From contig VCJN01000156.1 in NCBI GenBank assembly GCA_006384855.1, forward strand, positions 1 through 64,000: a DNA stretch of 64,000 nucleotides. Direction: 5' to 3'. Made by a program: the position numbers and the translations under genes. Below the pieces are notes generated by a model. It was given only the letters and a program-made list of their open reading frames with translations. It did no database searches and was not told the DNA's origin. This stretch comes from Tetraselmis striata. Taxonomy: Eukaryota > Chlorophyta > Chlorodendrophyceae > Chlorodendrales > Chlorodendraceae. Below are positions 44,002-56,900 of this stretch, in pieces; position 1 is the stretch's first letter, and the number at the start of each line of letters is the position of its first letter.

Positions 44002-45706
44002 GGGCCAGGAGGGGGCTGCACACCCGCCCACTTACCCGGCCCCTCGCGCTAGTCCGCGCCTGGATGCCCCCCTCCACCCGCATCTGAGTTTGGTGACGTT
44101 GGATGAGGAGGGCCGGTTTTAACAGAGATCGCAATGTACGTTGTGTGAAGCCCTGCGGGGGCCGGCGTGGTAATAGGAGCTCGCCCTGCCTGTCAGAGGT
44201 AAGATTGGGCTGGATACAGAATGGCAAATGTTCTTGCGCTTTGCATGCAACCCCGATTCGAGGCCCCAATACTGCGGGTTCTCACAGGTGCGCCGGCATC
44301 CGTAGGATCTTCAGCTTGTCCTACGCCCGCTAGGCCGACCCGCGGATAGATGCTGACCCGCCCACCGATTGGCAACCCTGTGGTGGCGCACATGTGCAAG
44401 TGCGCATGCATCCTATGTGATTGTATGGTGCGATGGCCACGGGTGGTTGAGACGGAAACATGTTTGGAGAGGGGCTAATGTGTTGCTGGGTGGGATGGCG
44501 GAGTGGTATCATCAGGGTTACGCGGGCGCCAGCACTGCAGCAGTGCTGGCATCACCGCTACAACAGTAAACTAGCATGGTCTCACTCGCACACATTTCGG
44601 CGCTTGAACGACTCCATCACCCCTCCCAGCCCTACCATGCCCTTGTTACTGTCGCTGGCATGTTTCCTCTGCACCCATCCGTGGCCATCCCGCGGCCTCG
44701 TGCGATGACGACAGTCTATGCATGGGCGGCGACACGTGTGGGGCGCCAACCCCTGATGTATGAAACCGCCCAAGCTGGTGCTAAGACGGACCGTGGTATT
44801 GCACATCAGTAGCTTTTAGAGCCATAAGTTCTTGACGAAACCCGGTTCTCACTTTATACATCAGGGTTCGTGCCTTAAACCCTGACAGGATAAATTGATA
44901 TACATGTGTAGCTCTTCCAAGCACGGACGCCGATGCACTTGGAAGAACGAGAATATTTGCTGTGGAATTGGGGTGCCGGCAAATTGTTCTTAGCTCGTGA
45001 TGTATCCGTGTATATTTCGCCTGATATTGACCCGAAAAGGACATGGCAATTTCTCATAATATGCGTTCTTCCAAGTGCGTCGGCACCGGTAGACGAATAC
45101 ATATTATTCGGTCGAATAGAAGGGCCTGAGATTTACGTGGAAGAGTACCACGTGTACCGCGTGTATATAGGCAGTCGTAGTAGTAGCAGCACGCGCGCGC
45201 GGCGGTGCGGCGGCAGCAAGCGCACGGCGGCGGCAGCAGTAGCAGATGGATTCGTACGGTAGGTTCTCTAGTCGCTATATAAGGATTAAATACTTACATG
45301 ACCTAGCTGGTAGGTACTGCTGGTACTGGTAAGTATTATCGACGCTCTAGGAGGCGCTGCTATATTGCTCTTCCTGCGTATGTTACATTTTTTTTTCTGC
45401 AACTGCTCATTATTTGCACTGATAGATAGCGATTAATACCTGCCAATCCTACAGTCGCTACCCAAAAAACCGCTATACCTCGGCGCATGCCGCCGAGCGG
45501 CGGACGATGCCGCGCGCAATATCCGACGATGACGACGAGGCAGCGTCCGACGAGAACTGGAATAGCTGCGAAAAGGCAGCAGCGCGCTGTCGGCCAAGGG
45601 AGGACTGTGCAGGCAGCGTCAAGGCGCAGGGCTCATAGACAGGAAGAGTGAGGGAGCTTCAGCAGAGTCAGACCTGCGCTGTCGTACTGTAACTGTAACT
45701 GTAACG
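44002..45706. other. Intergenic region upstream of the FAD oxidoreductase gene
   Basis: 3' flank of the membrane-protein gene and promoter side of the oxidoreductase gene. Holds the inverted-repeat element at 44921-45090, a (TAG/GCA)-rich block near 45175-45245, and a T run at 45390. TGTAACTGTAACTGTAAC at about 45688-45705 directly precedes the ATG at 45707. No additional gene supported. Confidence 0.4.
44921..45090. repeat. Inverted-repeat element, about 170 bp (MITE candidate)
   Basis: GCACTTGGAAGAACG near 44935 pairs with CGTTCTTCCAAGTGC near 45063, and the outer bases (CGGACGCCGATG against CGTCGGCACCG) also pair with mismatches. The outer sequence resembles the ends of the three elements at 48247, 49122 and 49756, and the length is alike, so it may be a further member. 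Confidence 0.5.
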
Positions 45707-47871
45707 ATGGTGCCCTCATCGACCCTGCTTCCTGGCTCAGCACGACTCGCGATGGCGTCACGAGTGCCGACGGCGTCTACTGGCTGGTTTCGGAGCGCCG
45801 GCGGCGGGCCGGTGCCGATTATGACGCCGATAACGTCGACGCCGACGCTATCGCGGGCGGTCGGGCAGCGACGACGACGCCTCTACGGCGGCGCTGGCGT
45901 TCCTCGGGCACCCCTGCGCCGCGTCCTCCCAGTTTCCATGTCCTCGTCGACCCTGGGGGAGGGAGGGCGGGCCGGCGGCCGGAAGCGGGCGGGCGGCGGC
46001 GGCAAGCGGAGGCAGGGAGGCGGCGGCGGGGGTGGCAGCGGGTCGGGCGGCCGGTTCCGCGTCTCGGAGGTCAAGGTGCCGTGGCGAGAGGACGCCGGGA
46101 AGGTATGGGCGTGAACGAATGCGGGCGACCATCCCGCTGGTCGCTATTAGCCCCTCCCTCCCTCGCCGCCATCTGTCTGCCAGTGAGGGCTTCCCACAGA
46201 TATCCCAAGTCTCTTTAGTCCCCCCCCCCTTTTCTCAACCATCAAACCTACCCAGCCAGAAGTCCAGGCCGCATGTTCCCGCCTGCTGCCGACGCCCGAC
46301 TCCTCTCCCATCCCTCGAACCTGCCTTTGACCTTCTAGCTCCCGCCGATGCCTGGCACGCCGGTCGCTGAGAGGTGTGTGGGCCATGCGGCCCGCAGGAC
46401 AGCTACGGGGTGACACCGCGGCTGCTGGAGGCGGTAGCCAAGCGCATGGGTCTCGCCAAGCCGGTAACTTCCCTCTATTCCCTCTCTGCCCTTTCCTTCT
46501 CGCCCCCCCCTCCCCCTCCCCCCACCCTCGCCCTCATATTCTCATTCCACCATTTGCCTCGTTCCTTCCTCCTGGGAATCCTGCTGCCTGGGAGTCGCAT
46601 GGTGTTGGGTTCGGAGGCAGGAGAGCATCGCTTACAGGCGTAGAACCAGGCGTGGCGGGAAGTGCGTGTGTCGGGAGGGACGGGGTGTAAGGGGCTACGC
46701 TGCCGGGTGGCTGAGAGCCAGGTTGGCGGCCGCCGCAGGACGCGCTGCCGCTGTCTGCGGTGGAGGTGGTGCGCAAGTCGTTCGACGCGCGCAAGGTGGA
46801 TGCCAAGGCGTGGGTGTACGTCGTGGACGTGGACGCCAAACACGCGGAGGCCGCCAACGATGGGCGGCGCCCGCGCACCGCGCCCGGGCGATGCGAGTGG
46901 TGGGCCGCCCCGCCATGCAATGCTCTGCCAATCTCGGCCTGCATCTGCATGACACAGGGCAGAGGGGGTTATACCTGCAACTGGTCCTTGTCCCTAAGCC
47001 GCCGGTTCTGGTCAGTCGGGGGGTTAATACCCGGTTAATAACCACCCCCCAAAATGCCGTCACACTTGCGGCCGCCGCGTCCCTGCAGGCTTGGCGCAGG
47101 TTACGACAGCGCCGCTGCGCAGGAGGACGGCCCTCCGCCTGCCCGGGAGGCTGCCGGGAAGCGGAGCTCGAAGCCCGTGGTCGTCGTGGGCAGGTGCCCC
47201 CCCCCCCCCCCCCCCCCCGGGCAGCGCCATGGCCGCCACCGCCTAGGAATCCATAAATTCATGCTGCAGTGCCGGCCTGCACGTCATCGAGAAAAAAAAC
47301 CCTCACGCATACCGGTAGGCACACCCTCAGCTGCCTACATCCATTCAACCGAGCCGGGGCGCGCGTCATCGAGAACAGGGAGTGCCAGTTCTGCATATAG
47401 GCAGGGCCTCAATGTGCACTAGTATGCCTCTGGTGCCGCCGCCGGCTTCAATTAGGCCAGCAGGGGACGGGTGGGTGGGTGGGGGGGGGGCGCTAAAAGA
47501 ACAGTCGATGACCGGTTGCTAAGCAAGTGAGGTTATTAACTGGCGACAAACTGGACTTCTGGGGGACTCCTTACCCTTAATACAAACAATTTTGGGGGTG
47601 TTTTTAGCCGCGTTTTTCTCCAACTCACTGGCAGTCGGGGTTTGTCGCCCGAGTCGCCACATTTCGGGCAATTTGTGGGGTGGTAATTAACCGGGTGTGA
47701 ACCCTCGACTCACCAAACAGGCGGCTTCGGGACAATTAGCAGTTGCGGGGATAGTGCCCGCACATGCGCCTAGCTGCACCCGACGGCGTCCACAATCGTC
47801 AAAACACATGCACCGCTGCACCCGTTACACTTTGGGCGCGCTATTTTACGCTAGTATATGCCCCCTTCCCC

Positions 47872-47927
<56 letters not shown>

Positions 47928-50900
47928 ACACGCACGCACGCACCCCCACCTGCCAAGACAGAAATATTACTTTTGTCTGGAAATCGGTCACAATACGCCA
48001 CGAATATGGTAGCAAGGGCTCTCCGACCCGATGGCGCGACCCACAAATCTGGTTTCTGTTGGAGCGAGTGACGTGGGGGCTTGGTGCGGACCACGGCGTC
48101 GCTGGCAATGAGGGCCATCCTGCCGGCACGCGGTGTAACCATATTGGCTTGTGGATACATGATGGTAGCGCCTGCTAACCATCATGTATCCACAATAGCA
48201 AACTACAAATACTTCTTGTAGCCTACTAAAAACATGCAGTTTAAATGTACGGGTGCGGACGCACCAATAAGAACCATTAATTTGAAATTCTGCCAGTTTT
48301 TAAACCCCACACGCCAGCTGTCTCACGGGCCGGCGGCATGAACCCGCATAGGGCCGGCCGTAGCCCGTAGCATGCAGCCCTCTGATGGCATGAAGAACAA
48401 TAAGTATGAGTAGCCTCAAATCGGCTTGCATGGGACCAAAAGGAACATTCACTGTAGTTCCGCTATAGTTTTGTCTATATTTGACCTCTGGCAGGCAGGG
48501 CGTCTTCTCATTCGCTGTGTTGCTATTGCCGCGTCGACACCTGCTGTGTACTATGCACCAAACGAATAGAAACAGTCCGCGGATAACTAACATTTTTAAC
48601 CCTCCCCTCTTGCAAAGGGGGAAAATGATTTAAACCGGTGAAATAATGGTAAGGCCCGCGCACCGATATCAAGTCTACGGTACAATAGTATTAGCATGTT
48701 ACTATGGGCTACGTTGGCTTGCGGTTGATGCCTAAAGAACCACCTCACATCCATCAATGCAGCAGCAGCTGCAGCGGGAGCGGCAGCGGCAGCGGCGGTG
48801 GTTTCGGGGTTGCGATGAGCTGAGTCGCTGCTGCTCTGGCGGTGTTACTCTTCGGCACCCGACAGCGGCCCTGCAGGCCTCTTCTCGGCGCTGGCACTCG
48901 CGGAGGCTGGCCACAAGGTGCTGCTGCTGGAGCGCGGCAAGGCGGTGGAGGACCGTGGGCGCGACATTGGTACGCCCCCCCCCCCGCCCCCCCCCCCACC
49001 CCCCCCCTCCCCCCCCCCCCCCCCACACACACAGACACACACCCTGCGGGAGGTAGAGAATTAGGAGCAGCGCTAGTCCTGAGTTCTGGTCCGTACAGGA
49101 AAGTAGGCACCATACATCATTGCGGGTGCTGACGCACTGCTAACATCCCATTCTCGAGGCCTCACATTGGGCTTGCATGCAACCCATAAGAACATTTGCG
49201 ACAGTTCCGCTATAGTATCAACTAAATATGACCTCTGGCAAGCAGGGCATTAGGTTCTTATTCGAAGTGTTCTCATTGCCGAGTCCGCACCGTGACGTGC
49301 ACACCGGTGCCACATAGCCGGACTTAAACCTACGGTACACTTCCACGCATACCACAACATCTGCCTGACAGCGCTAAGCCACACTGCCCTTGTGAAGGAT
49401 CCACTGAGGAGCAGGGCGGCACGCGCGCCGGGGGGGGGGGGGGGACCTATGTAGTAAGATTATGCCGGACTTGTCACATATATCCCGGCATGGACTACGG
49501 AACATGCTGGTCCACACCGTCCAACCATAGTTTCCTAGAGGCTGCGGCGGTATGGCAGCTGGCTCCTGGAGCACGCCACACTGTCAGGAATCGCGCGTCC
49601 CTGCTCCATTTGAGACGCGCATGATGCTGTCGGTCTTCTCAGCCCCCTTAACCTCCTCCTCCCCATCAGCCCCACATGTTGTACACTATTACTCTTGAAT
49701 TCAATTTCGTGTCACGAAAATACTCCCAGCATCACATCGGACAATTGCGCTACTTGTACGGGTGCCGACGCGCCAAAGGACCCTTAGTAGAAGCCTCACA
49801 CTGGGCTTGCATGAATCCTTTGAGAACATTTGCAAAGGTCCCGCTATACATAGTGTCCTATTCATTTTTCCTCTGGCACGCAGGGCAGGCTCTTATTACC
49901 GCGCCGTTCTTATTTCCGCGGCGGCACCCATAGTACTCTGTGTCATCCCCCCCCCCCCATCCCCCCCAAATAATACGTAACTCCATCGCTGCTGCTCGCT
50001 GAACTTCTTAACCTGCTAAGCTGAATAACAACGCGGCGGTAGTAAAGCCTTGTACCACACTTACGCGGGATTTCTGAACTCAGCAACGAGGCAAATGTGT
50101 GTGGATTCAATATCAGGTAACTCGCGTTATTTTATCTCGTCATTGGCCTGTTTCCTCGCCGTAGCTCCTGTGCGTGGTATACCGCGGTCGGTTCGTTCTG
50201 GGGTTCTTATCTTATGTCCGCAAGCTGAACTCCGCTTAGGTTGGGATAGTTGAACCCCCCCCCCCCCAAAAAAGGGCTTACTTGCTGGGTCAGCTTGAAT
50301 GGGTAAACTCAATAACAACTCCGCTAAAACTGGCATAGTAATGTCATAGTTATAGTAATAGTAATCTCAGAGTTCACTGTGACTATTTGGCATCGTTATC
50401 AAATAAAACAATGTGCGTATTATAGTGGAAAGTAATGCCAATTACCCATTGGCATAGTAATGAGTAATTATAACATCTCAATGGGATTCCACTGACGACG
50501 CTGGCATAAATACGTGAACCCCCAAAAGGGCTATCATGATCATGGGCCAGCCTAGATAATGGACCAACGCAACAATGTCGGCTTGATTGGGTTGAACAAC
50601 AATCGTAAGAGGGCTAATGTGCAGCCCTGCCCCTCCCATCCTTACTCACCCTTGCTTGCCTGGACCCCTCCCCCCCCCCCCCCCCCCCCTACATTTTCCT
50701 TCTCACAGGAGCCCTCTTTGTGCGCGGACGACTCGACGGAGAGAGCAACCTGTGCTACGGCGAGGTGCGCCGCCGCCGCGCAGCCATGCCGCCGCAACTG
50801 GGCTCCGCGCCCGCCTCCTCGGGCTGCGGGGGAAGGGCCACACGCGACAGTGTCAGCACACCGAGCGCTGCATGCTTTGCCATAGATGACCAGTATAATC

Positions 50901-53900
50901 CGCAGGCTGGCGGTGTGTGACTGTGTGCGCGGCCCGCGCGCTAGCTGCGGCTACTTACACCTGCAACTGGTTGTTATATTCCGAAGACGCCTATTTGGTT
51001 AGTAACTGGTTAGTAACGACCCCCCCAATAATTGCCAGAAATGGGGCGGCTCGGCCGACAAATCCCGGCTGGTAATGTGGTGGAGCGAAAAGTTGCCACT
51101 TTAGTAGGGCTCAAAACAAATCTAAAGGCCATGGCTAATAGTCGGTGTATTGGGTCAGTCGACTGGACCTCCAGGAAGTCGTCGGTTTGAAGCACACTTT
51201 CTCAAAAACTTGTTATTGCCGGTTCACCCCCCCCCCCCCCCCCCCCCGCGCGCGCCCCTAATGGAAATTGCCAGTGACACCGCAGGCATAGCTGTGTCAT
51301 GCGTCTGCCCTGATGAGTAACGTAACACTGGATTGGGTTTACGTACAGTCACGAAACGGATAAACTGTCATGCATCATTGAATCAGGACGTCGGTGATGT
51401 TTTGCTGGTCAATGCGGATGTATTTTCATATAGTGATGGTTTTTCTTTATATGCTGGGAAAAGGGGGGGGGTGGGGGTGAGTAGCACATGACGCTATGGG
51501 TTCACAGTTTATTGTTGTTGTTGACCCCCCCCCCCCCCCCCCCTCTGCGCAACAAAGAGAGGGAACCTGTGTTTATCTTGAAATATCTCATGATACACCA
51601 CAAGTACCATACGGACTGTCGGACCCGTTGCTGCCAAGAAAGAATCATTTTCCGACCCCTGAGCCCAGTTAGATAAATGGTATGGTATAGCGAGCCCAAC
51701 GTGTGGTTGCGGAGTGTGGTGGACAGCCGACTGGCGCGTCACGAGTGTGATGTGCCCTCATCACGGGGCGATGTAATCCATCCACTGACGGCCCCTTCCT
51801 CCGCACCGCGACATTGTCCCCAGTGTTCCTGCGGGGTGTGAGCGTCATGCACTACTCATGTACATTGGGTACTGGCACCAGTGCTGAAGAGGTTTAGGGT
51901 TTTTACTTCAGGGTTCGGGACTTGGATTTTAGGCCACTAGCGATCTGCCTTATGCGAGAAACGTGCCGACGGCCGCAATGGCGGCGCTGACAGGAAGGGG
52001 CGGCTGCCGCCGTGAATGGTGCGCTCAGGGAGGGGCCGGCACCTGGAGCGACGGCAAGCTCACGACGCGCATTGGGCGCAACAGCGGCAAGTCGCCCCGT
52101 CATGCCCGCCTGCCGCCGGCTTACCACGCTCAGTGATAACCATAAGTCCTGCCCTGATGGCTTAATCACATGCAAGTCACATCATCATGAGCGCCTCTTT
52201 TCAATTGTTGTTCTTGGTACTCTGTGTCTTTCACAGTTCCTTTTCCGATCATTTCATGGCGTTCCTCTCATTGTATTCCGTAACCACGCTGCGGGTTTTG
52301 CTTTGCATCACTCTTCTCGACCCCCTGACAAATAAGGAGACTATGTTGACATGGAACTCTATCATAAGAAAACACCCCGAATAAATCGAAAGGTAATCTC
52401 CGATCATTTTCTCCGATTTTCATTATTTTGGGGACTACCCACAAACCTGAGTAGTTGTTATGGAATAAATAGCAACATAACACTATATATGTCTCCACCT
52501 GCATTCGTAATACCTATCTCACCAGTGAATAATAACGGATGGTTATTGGTGTGCTGTCTGTGTTCCTGTGTGGCCGCTGCGCCACGCAGACCCAGTCCGG
52601 CAGGTGCTGGCCGCGCTGCATCGTTTTGGCGCGCCCGACTCAGTGCTCAAGGCGGGAAAACCTCACCTGGGGACGGACCGCCTGGTGCGCATCCTGCAGG
52701 GCTGCCGGCAGCACCTCCTGGTGAGAGCCGCGCCTCCGCCGCCCCTAATCCCACGATTTGACATCTGCATATGGGTGTGCGTAAACGCAACTGCTGATGC
52801 CCTCATTGCCTGGTTTGAGGTTTATGCTTAGGTTTGTGATTTTGATATTAACCTTCAATATCGCTTCAGAAGACAAGCCTAAGATAAATTGAGAATGAAT
52901 ATCCTTAGGATTTAATGTCCTTAAATCCATCCATGGTGGGGATGTAGGGACACACCACCGGATTGCTGGCAGATGTGACACTGATAGAAGATATATTGGC
53001 AAATGGTCGATAATAAATACGTACAGCACCATGTGAAGGGTGATGATGCGGGTGGCGTTCTCTCGCAATGTGGTATGTACCTTGTGTAACCGCCAGCAGC
53101 AGCAGTGGATTACATAGTATGCGCCATACGTGGCAAATATTGTGCAGCGGAGCGGTGTCAGGGTATTGGCGGTAGACGACTACGCGACGCCTACCATCTA
53201 CAACCATACGCTTGCGCAATACATAAATAAATACATCTTTGATTTACATGCCTCATTGTCTGTCCGCTCGGTACAGCGGAGGTCTCCTACTTGAAAGGTC
53301 CCCGGATCAATTTCCGGCTCTGTCATTTCAGGGCAATGGCAACCGGGCCCGTGTCCCGTGTTTACCTGATTAGTGTATTGGCCCTTCAATCGGGGTTCGA
53401 ATGAGGCAACGTTCTAATGGCTATGCCAGACCTACGACTGCAGTTGGCGCACGACCTCAAGTGCAGGGGCGGCGGCTTTTGCCGATATCCCAGGGCGAAC
53501 TTTACATATATTATTTTCTGGCTTTCGACATATGATATATTAATATAAAGCCGATAATCCGCCTGCTCACACAAGCATCGGGACGCGACGGCACAGACTA
53601 TTCACCCGGAACTGTTCGCATTTATTCGGAAGAATGGATGTATGTTGTCGTCTGATATTGGAGGGGGTGGAATGTTTGTACCCAGCAGCTGGTACCAGTA
53701 CTACTGCCCGCAAGGGTACGGCTGCACTGGCGGGCAAAGACTGCGCGTCGCATCACCACATATCCTTTAAAGGCCACTCCTGGCGTTGGTTCTGGTGGGG
53801 CCGCCTCTGCTGCCCAGCAACTGCTTCCCATCGGTGGTACCAGTCCTGCCAAAACCGTTACTACACGCGCTTTTGTGGCTCTGCAGATATGTGCCGTCGC

Positions 53901-56900
53901 CCGCAGAGTTTGTGGTACCTGTACCCCCTCCGTCAGCATACATCAGCCCTTTCCCTACAAGTCCCATTCATCGCCAGCTTCACACCAAAGGCAAAGAAGG
54001 CAGACAAACCTTCAAACATGCACACACACCTGCCCGGCGATGCGTTTTTTAGCTAGCTAGCCCTCTGGTAGGCGTGGCATGCATGTGATTGCTGATGCGG
54101 TAGACTTTTACCTTCCCGCGACTTCCGCGCGTTGGGTGTGATATGGTTTGCTATGCAATATACGCGATCCTCCTCGCTTAGAGATGAAGACACTATTTCC
54201 TCTCCAGAAATATATCAAACTACAGCACAATCATTGACCGGAATATCCGACTTGGTGGTGCAAAACATTTAATATTTTAGTAAAGAGCGAATCCAATCAA
54301 CTGTAACTGCACCGGCCGCTGCACTGCTTGCACCCCATCTCCTTGGCAGATTCACCCACACAGTGATAACCGGCCAAGCTGCCGATGTGCAGGGAATGGG
54401 GGTGGAGATCCGCTTCAGCACTCGTGTGGCGGAGGTGGTGCTGGAGGAGGGCCGGGTGGCGGGAGTGCGGCTGGCGGACGGAGAGGGGCCCGGAGCCTTC
54501 GTGGCAACGGACAACGTACGCGCTGCTGCCGGCCGCTGTCATCCCCCTCCCCCTCAAGACACACCCGCACCCACACCCACACACAAGGTCTCTCACACAC
54601 ACATTCCCCCATACGCACAAACACAGAGCCTGGCATAACATTAAACATTTCGAGTGTCGATGTTTTCTGGTGATGCCGGGTGAGGGCCGCTGTCGTCCGG
54701 GGCGCAGGTTGTGTTGGCAGTGGGGCACTCTGCGCGGCCGCTGTACGAGCAGCTCAACAGAGACGGAGTGCACCTGGAGGCGAAGCCGTTCGCAATGGGC
54801 TTCCGCATTGAGCACCCGCAGGTGAGTGCTCCACTCCAGTGCACTGAAAATTAAGCGTAGCACCACGTCAAGAAGCTCGCTCATCAAGACAAATGAAATC
54901 CCAGAATGGAACAAGAAAGTCAAAGCCTGCTATTTCCAAACTATACCGTAACAACGCTTTGGCTTCGCTGAATGATAACCCCCCCCCCCCCCCCCCCCCG
55001 CCCCCCTTCTGCGCGCGAATGCTGCACAGAGGAATCCTATTATCAGGTGGAAACCCATGATTAGAATACACAAGAAAACCAGAACGCATGTCCTGACTCA
55101 ATATTGCAAAATAATTCATTATTTGTTGGCCATGCCAATTGCTTTTACAGTACGGTACCCGATAACACACTTTGTGTTCGTGTTGTCTTCTTTGAACCCC
55201 CTCCGCCCTCCGCCACTAAACCCGGAGAGGAGAAAACCGAATTAGATAAGGCAAAAACTCGTCGCCACATGACTTCACCAAAATTATTCTCGTCGCAATG
55301 TGGAGAAAGAAGAAAATCATTAGTTTGGTGACCCACAACCCCAATCATATGGTACAGGCACAATGACCGTTGGTAATGACTATCAGCATGTATTCGCCCT
55401 CTGTGACGCGCGAACCGATGACAACGCCGATTTTGTGCTGTGTTGTTCACCATTGAGATGCTTAGATCTCACTAGTCTCGACAATTGTGGGGTTTTCGAG
55501 ACTTGGATGCGCCCATCACGCAAGGAGATGTCCAGAATAATACCTTTCGGTTTCTGCCTTGGGGAAACTCATCCCCGAGGTGTGTCTACTTTATACATAT
55601 TGAAGGACCCCCCTCTCACAGTCTCACCTCCCTTCTCTTTGGCACAGTCTCCTCACCCTTCCTAGTCGACGTGGGAGGTCGTACTCACATTAGACTCATC
55701 GCTCGCCCCGTGCTGTTGCTGGCGCCCCTCAGGCGGTCATTGACAACATTCAGTACGGTGCGAAGGACGCCGGTCTCGTGCAGCGCGGGGACGGGCCGCT
55801 CCCTGTTGCAGACTACAAGCTTACCGCCACAGTGGCGGCGCCTCCTGCAGCCCTGGAGGCGCTGGACCCCGCCTTCCGCGCGTGGGACACCTTTGGCGAG
55901 GCATGGGCGGCCCCGAGGGTGCTGCCACCCGCATCCCCACAGCCCAAGCGGGGCGTCTACTCCTTCTGCATGTGTCCGGGCGGGCAAGTGGTGCCCACAT
56001 CCACCGATGCCGCCTTTCTCTGCGTCAATGGCATGAGCTTCAGCCGGCGCAATTCCAAGTGCGTTCCCCGCCCTACCAAATAAGAAGTAATATTATGTCA
56101 TAACTGTGCGGAATCATACTCGCCGTGGTAGCATAGGTGCTGCCGCGTGCAGATATCCGTAGTGAGAGTGATATTCTGGTCGGCTCCCGTGAACATGCGC
56201 GCTGTGGGCACCGCGCCAGAGTTTTATATATTGTAGCGCGGACTCGGCACACTTCAAGTACCTAAAGTACTTTAAAGTGTACTTGTCTGCTGCTCGTACT
56301 CGTACCATTTTCTGGATATAGAGGACTTGCTTTCATAACACGGACAAATATACTGAATGCTTATCTCCTGTGTACCTGTACCTCCGAGATACATGTATTG
56401 TTGAGATCTGGCTCCACCTCTGTGATGGGTGTACGCAAAAATTGCATCGTTGCTTAGTATTCACTGAGGTTAGGAAACGACAACCGCGAGTGATTCCCCA
56501 ATCCTATATCGGTGCCAGCGCTAGTCGGCCTTGTGCAATCCCCGCTATGATGCTCCGGAAGTTTCCGGAATCATCGTGCGCCGATCCGTGCAACGGCCAC
56601 TGGCATCCCCAGCACCATAGATTTGTGGGCAGCAGCTCTAGACCCTTCGACAACACCGGCCATTCAGGCCAAACACGGAGTTGGCACAGTCCATCCCTTT
56701 TGTTGTAGTTGCTTGCGTAACACCCACCCTCCAGTCTGTTGGGACAGTACCTTGTACAATCCTGTGGTGTGGTCGTCGGCCCTGCTCAGACCAGTATACA
56801 AGCTCTACAATATCGGATAATGACATATCCAAGTCCGATTGGCACCTTTTTCGAGCTTGATATCTCAACATGGTTTCGGAGCTAAGGAGGTGTGCCTGTA

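Noticed and set aside
45707..46114. First exon of the oxidoreductase as a separate Gly-rich gene
   Set aside because: It ends at a good donor and continues in phase into the conserved family sequence; its composition is that of a transit peptide.
53380..53405. GGGGTTCGAATGA as a tRNA T-arm
   Set aside because: No acceptor stem, anticodon arm or D-arm could be fitted around it; the similar site at 56915 is reported only as a repeat with a B box.
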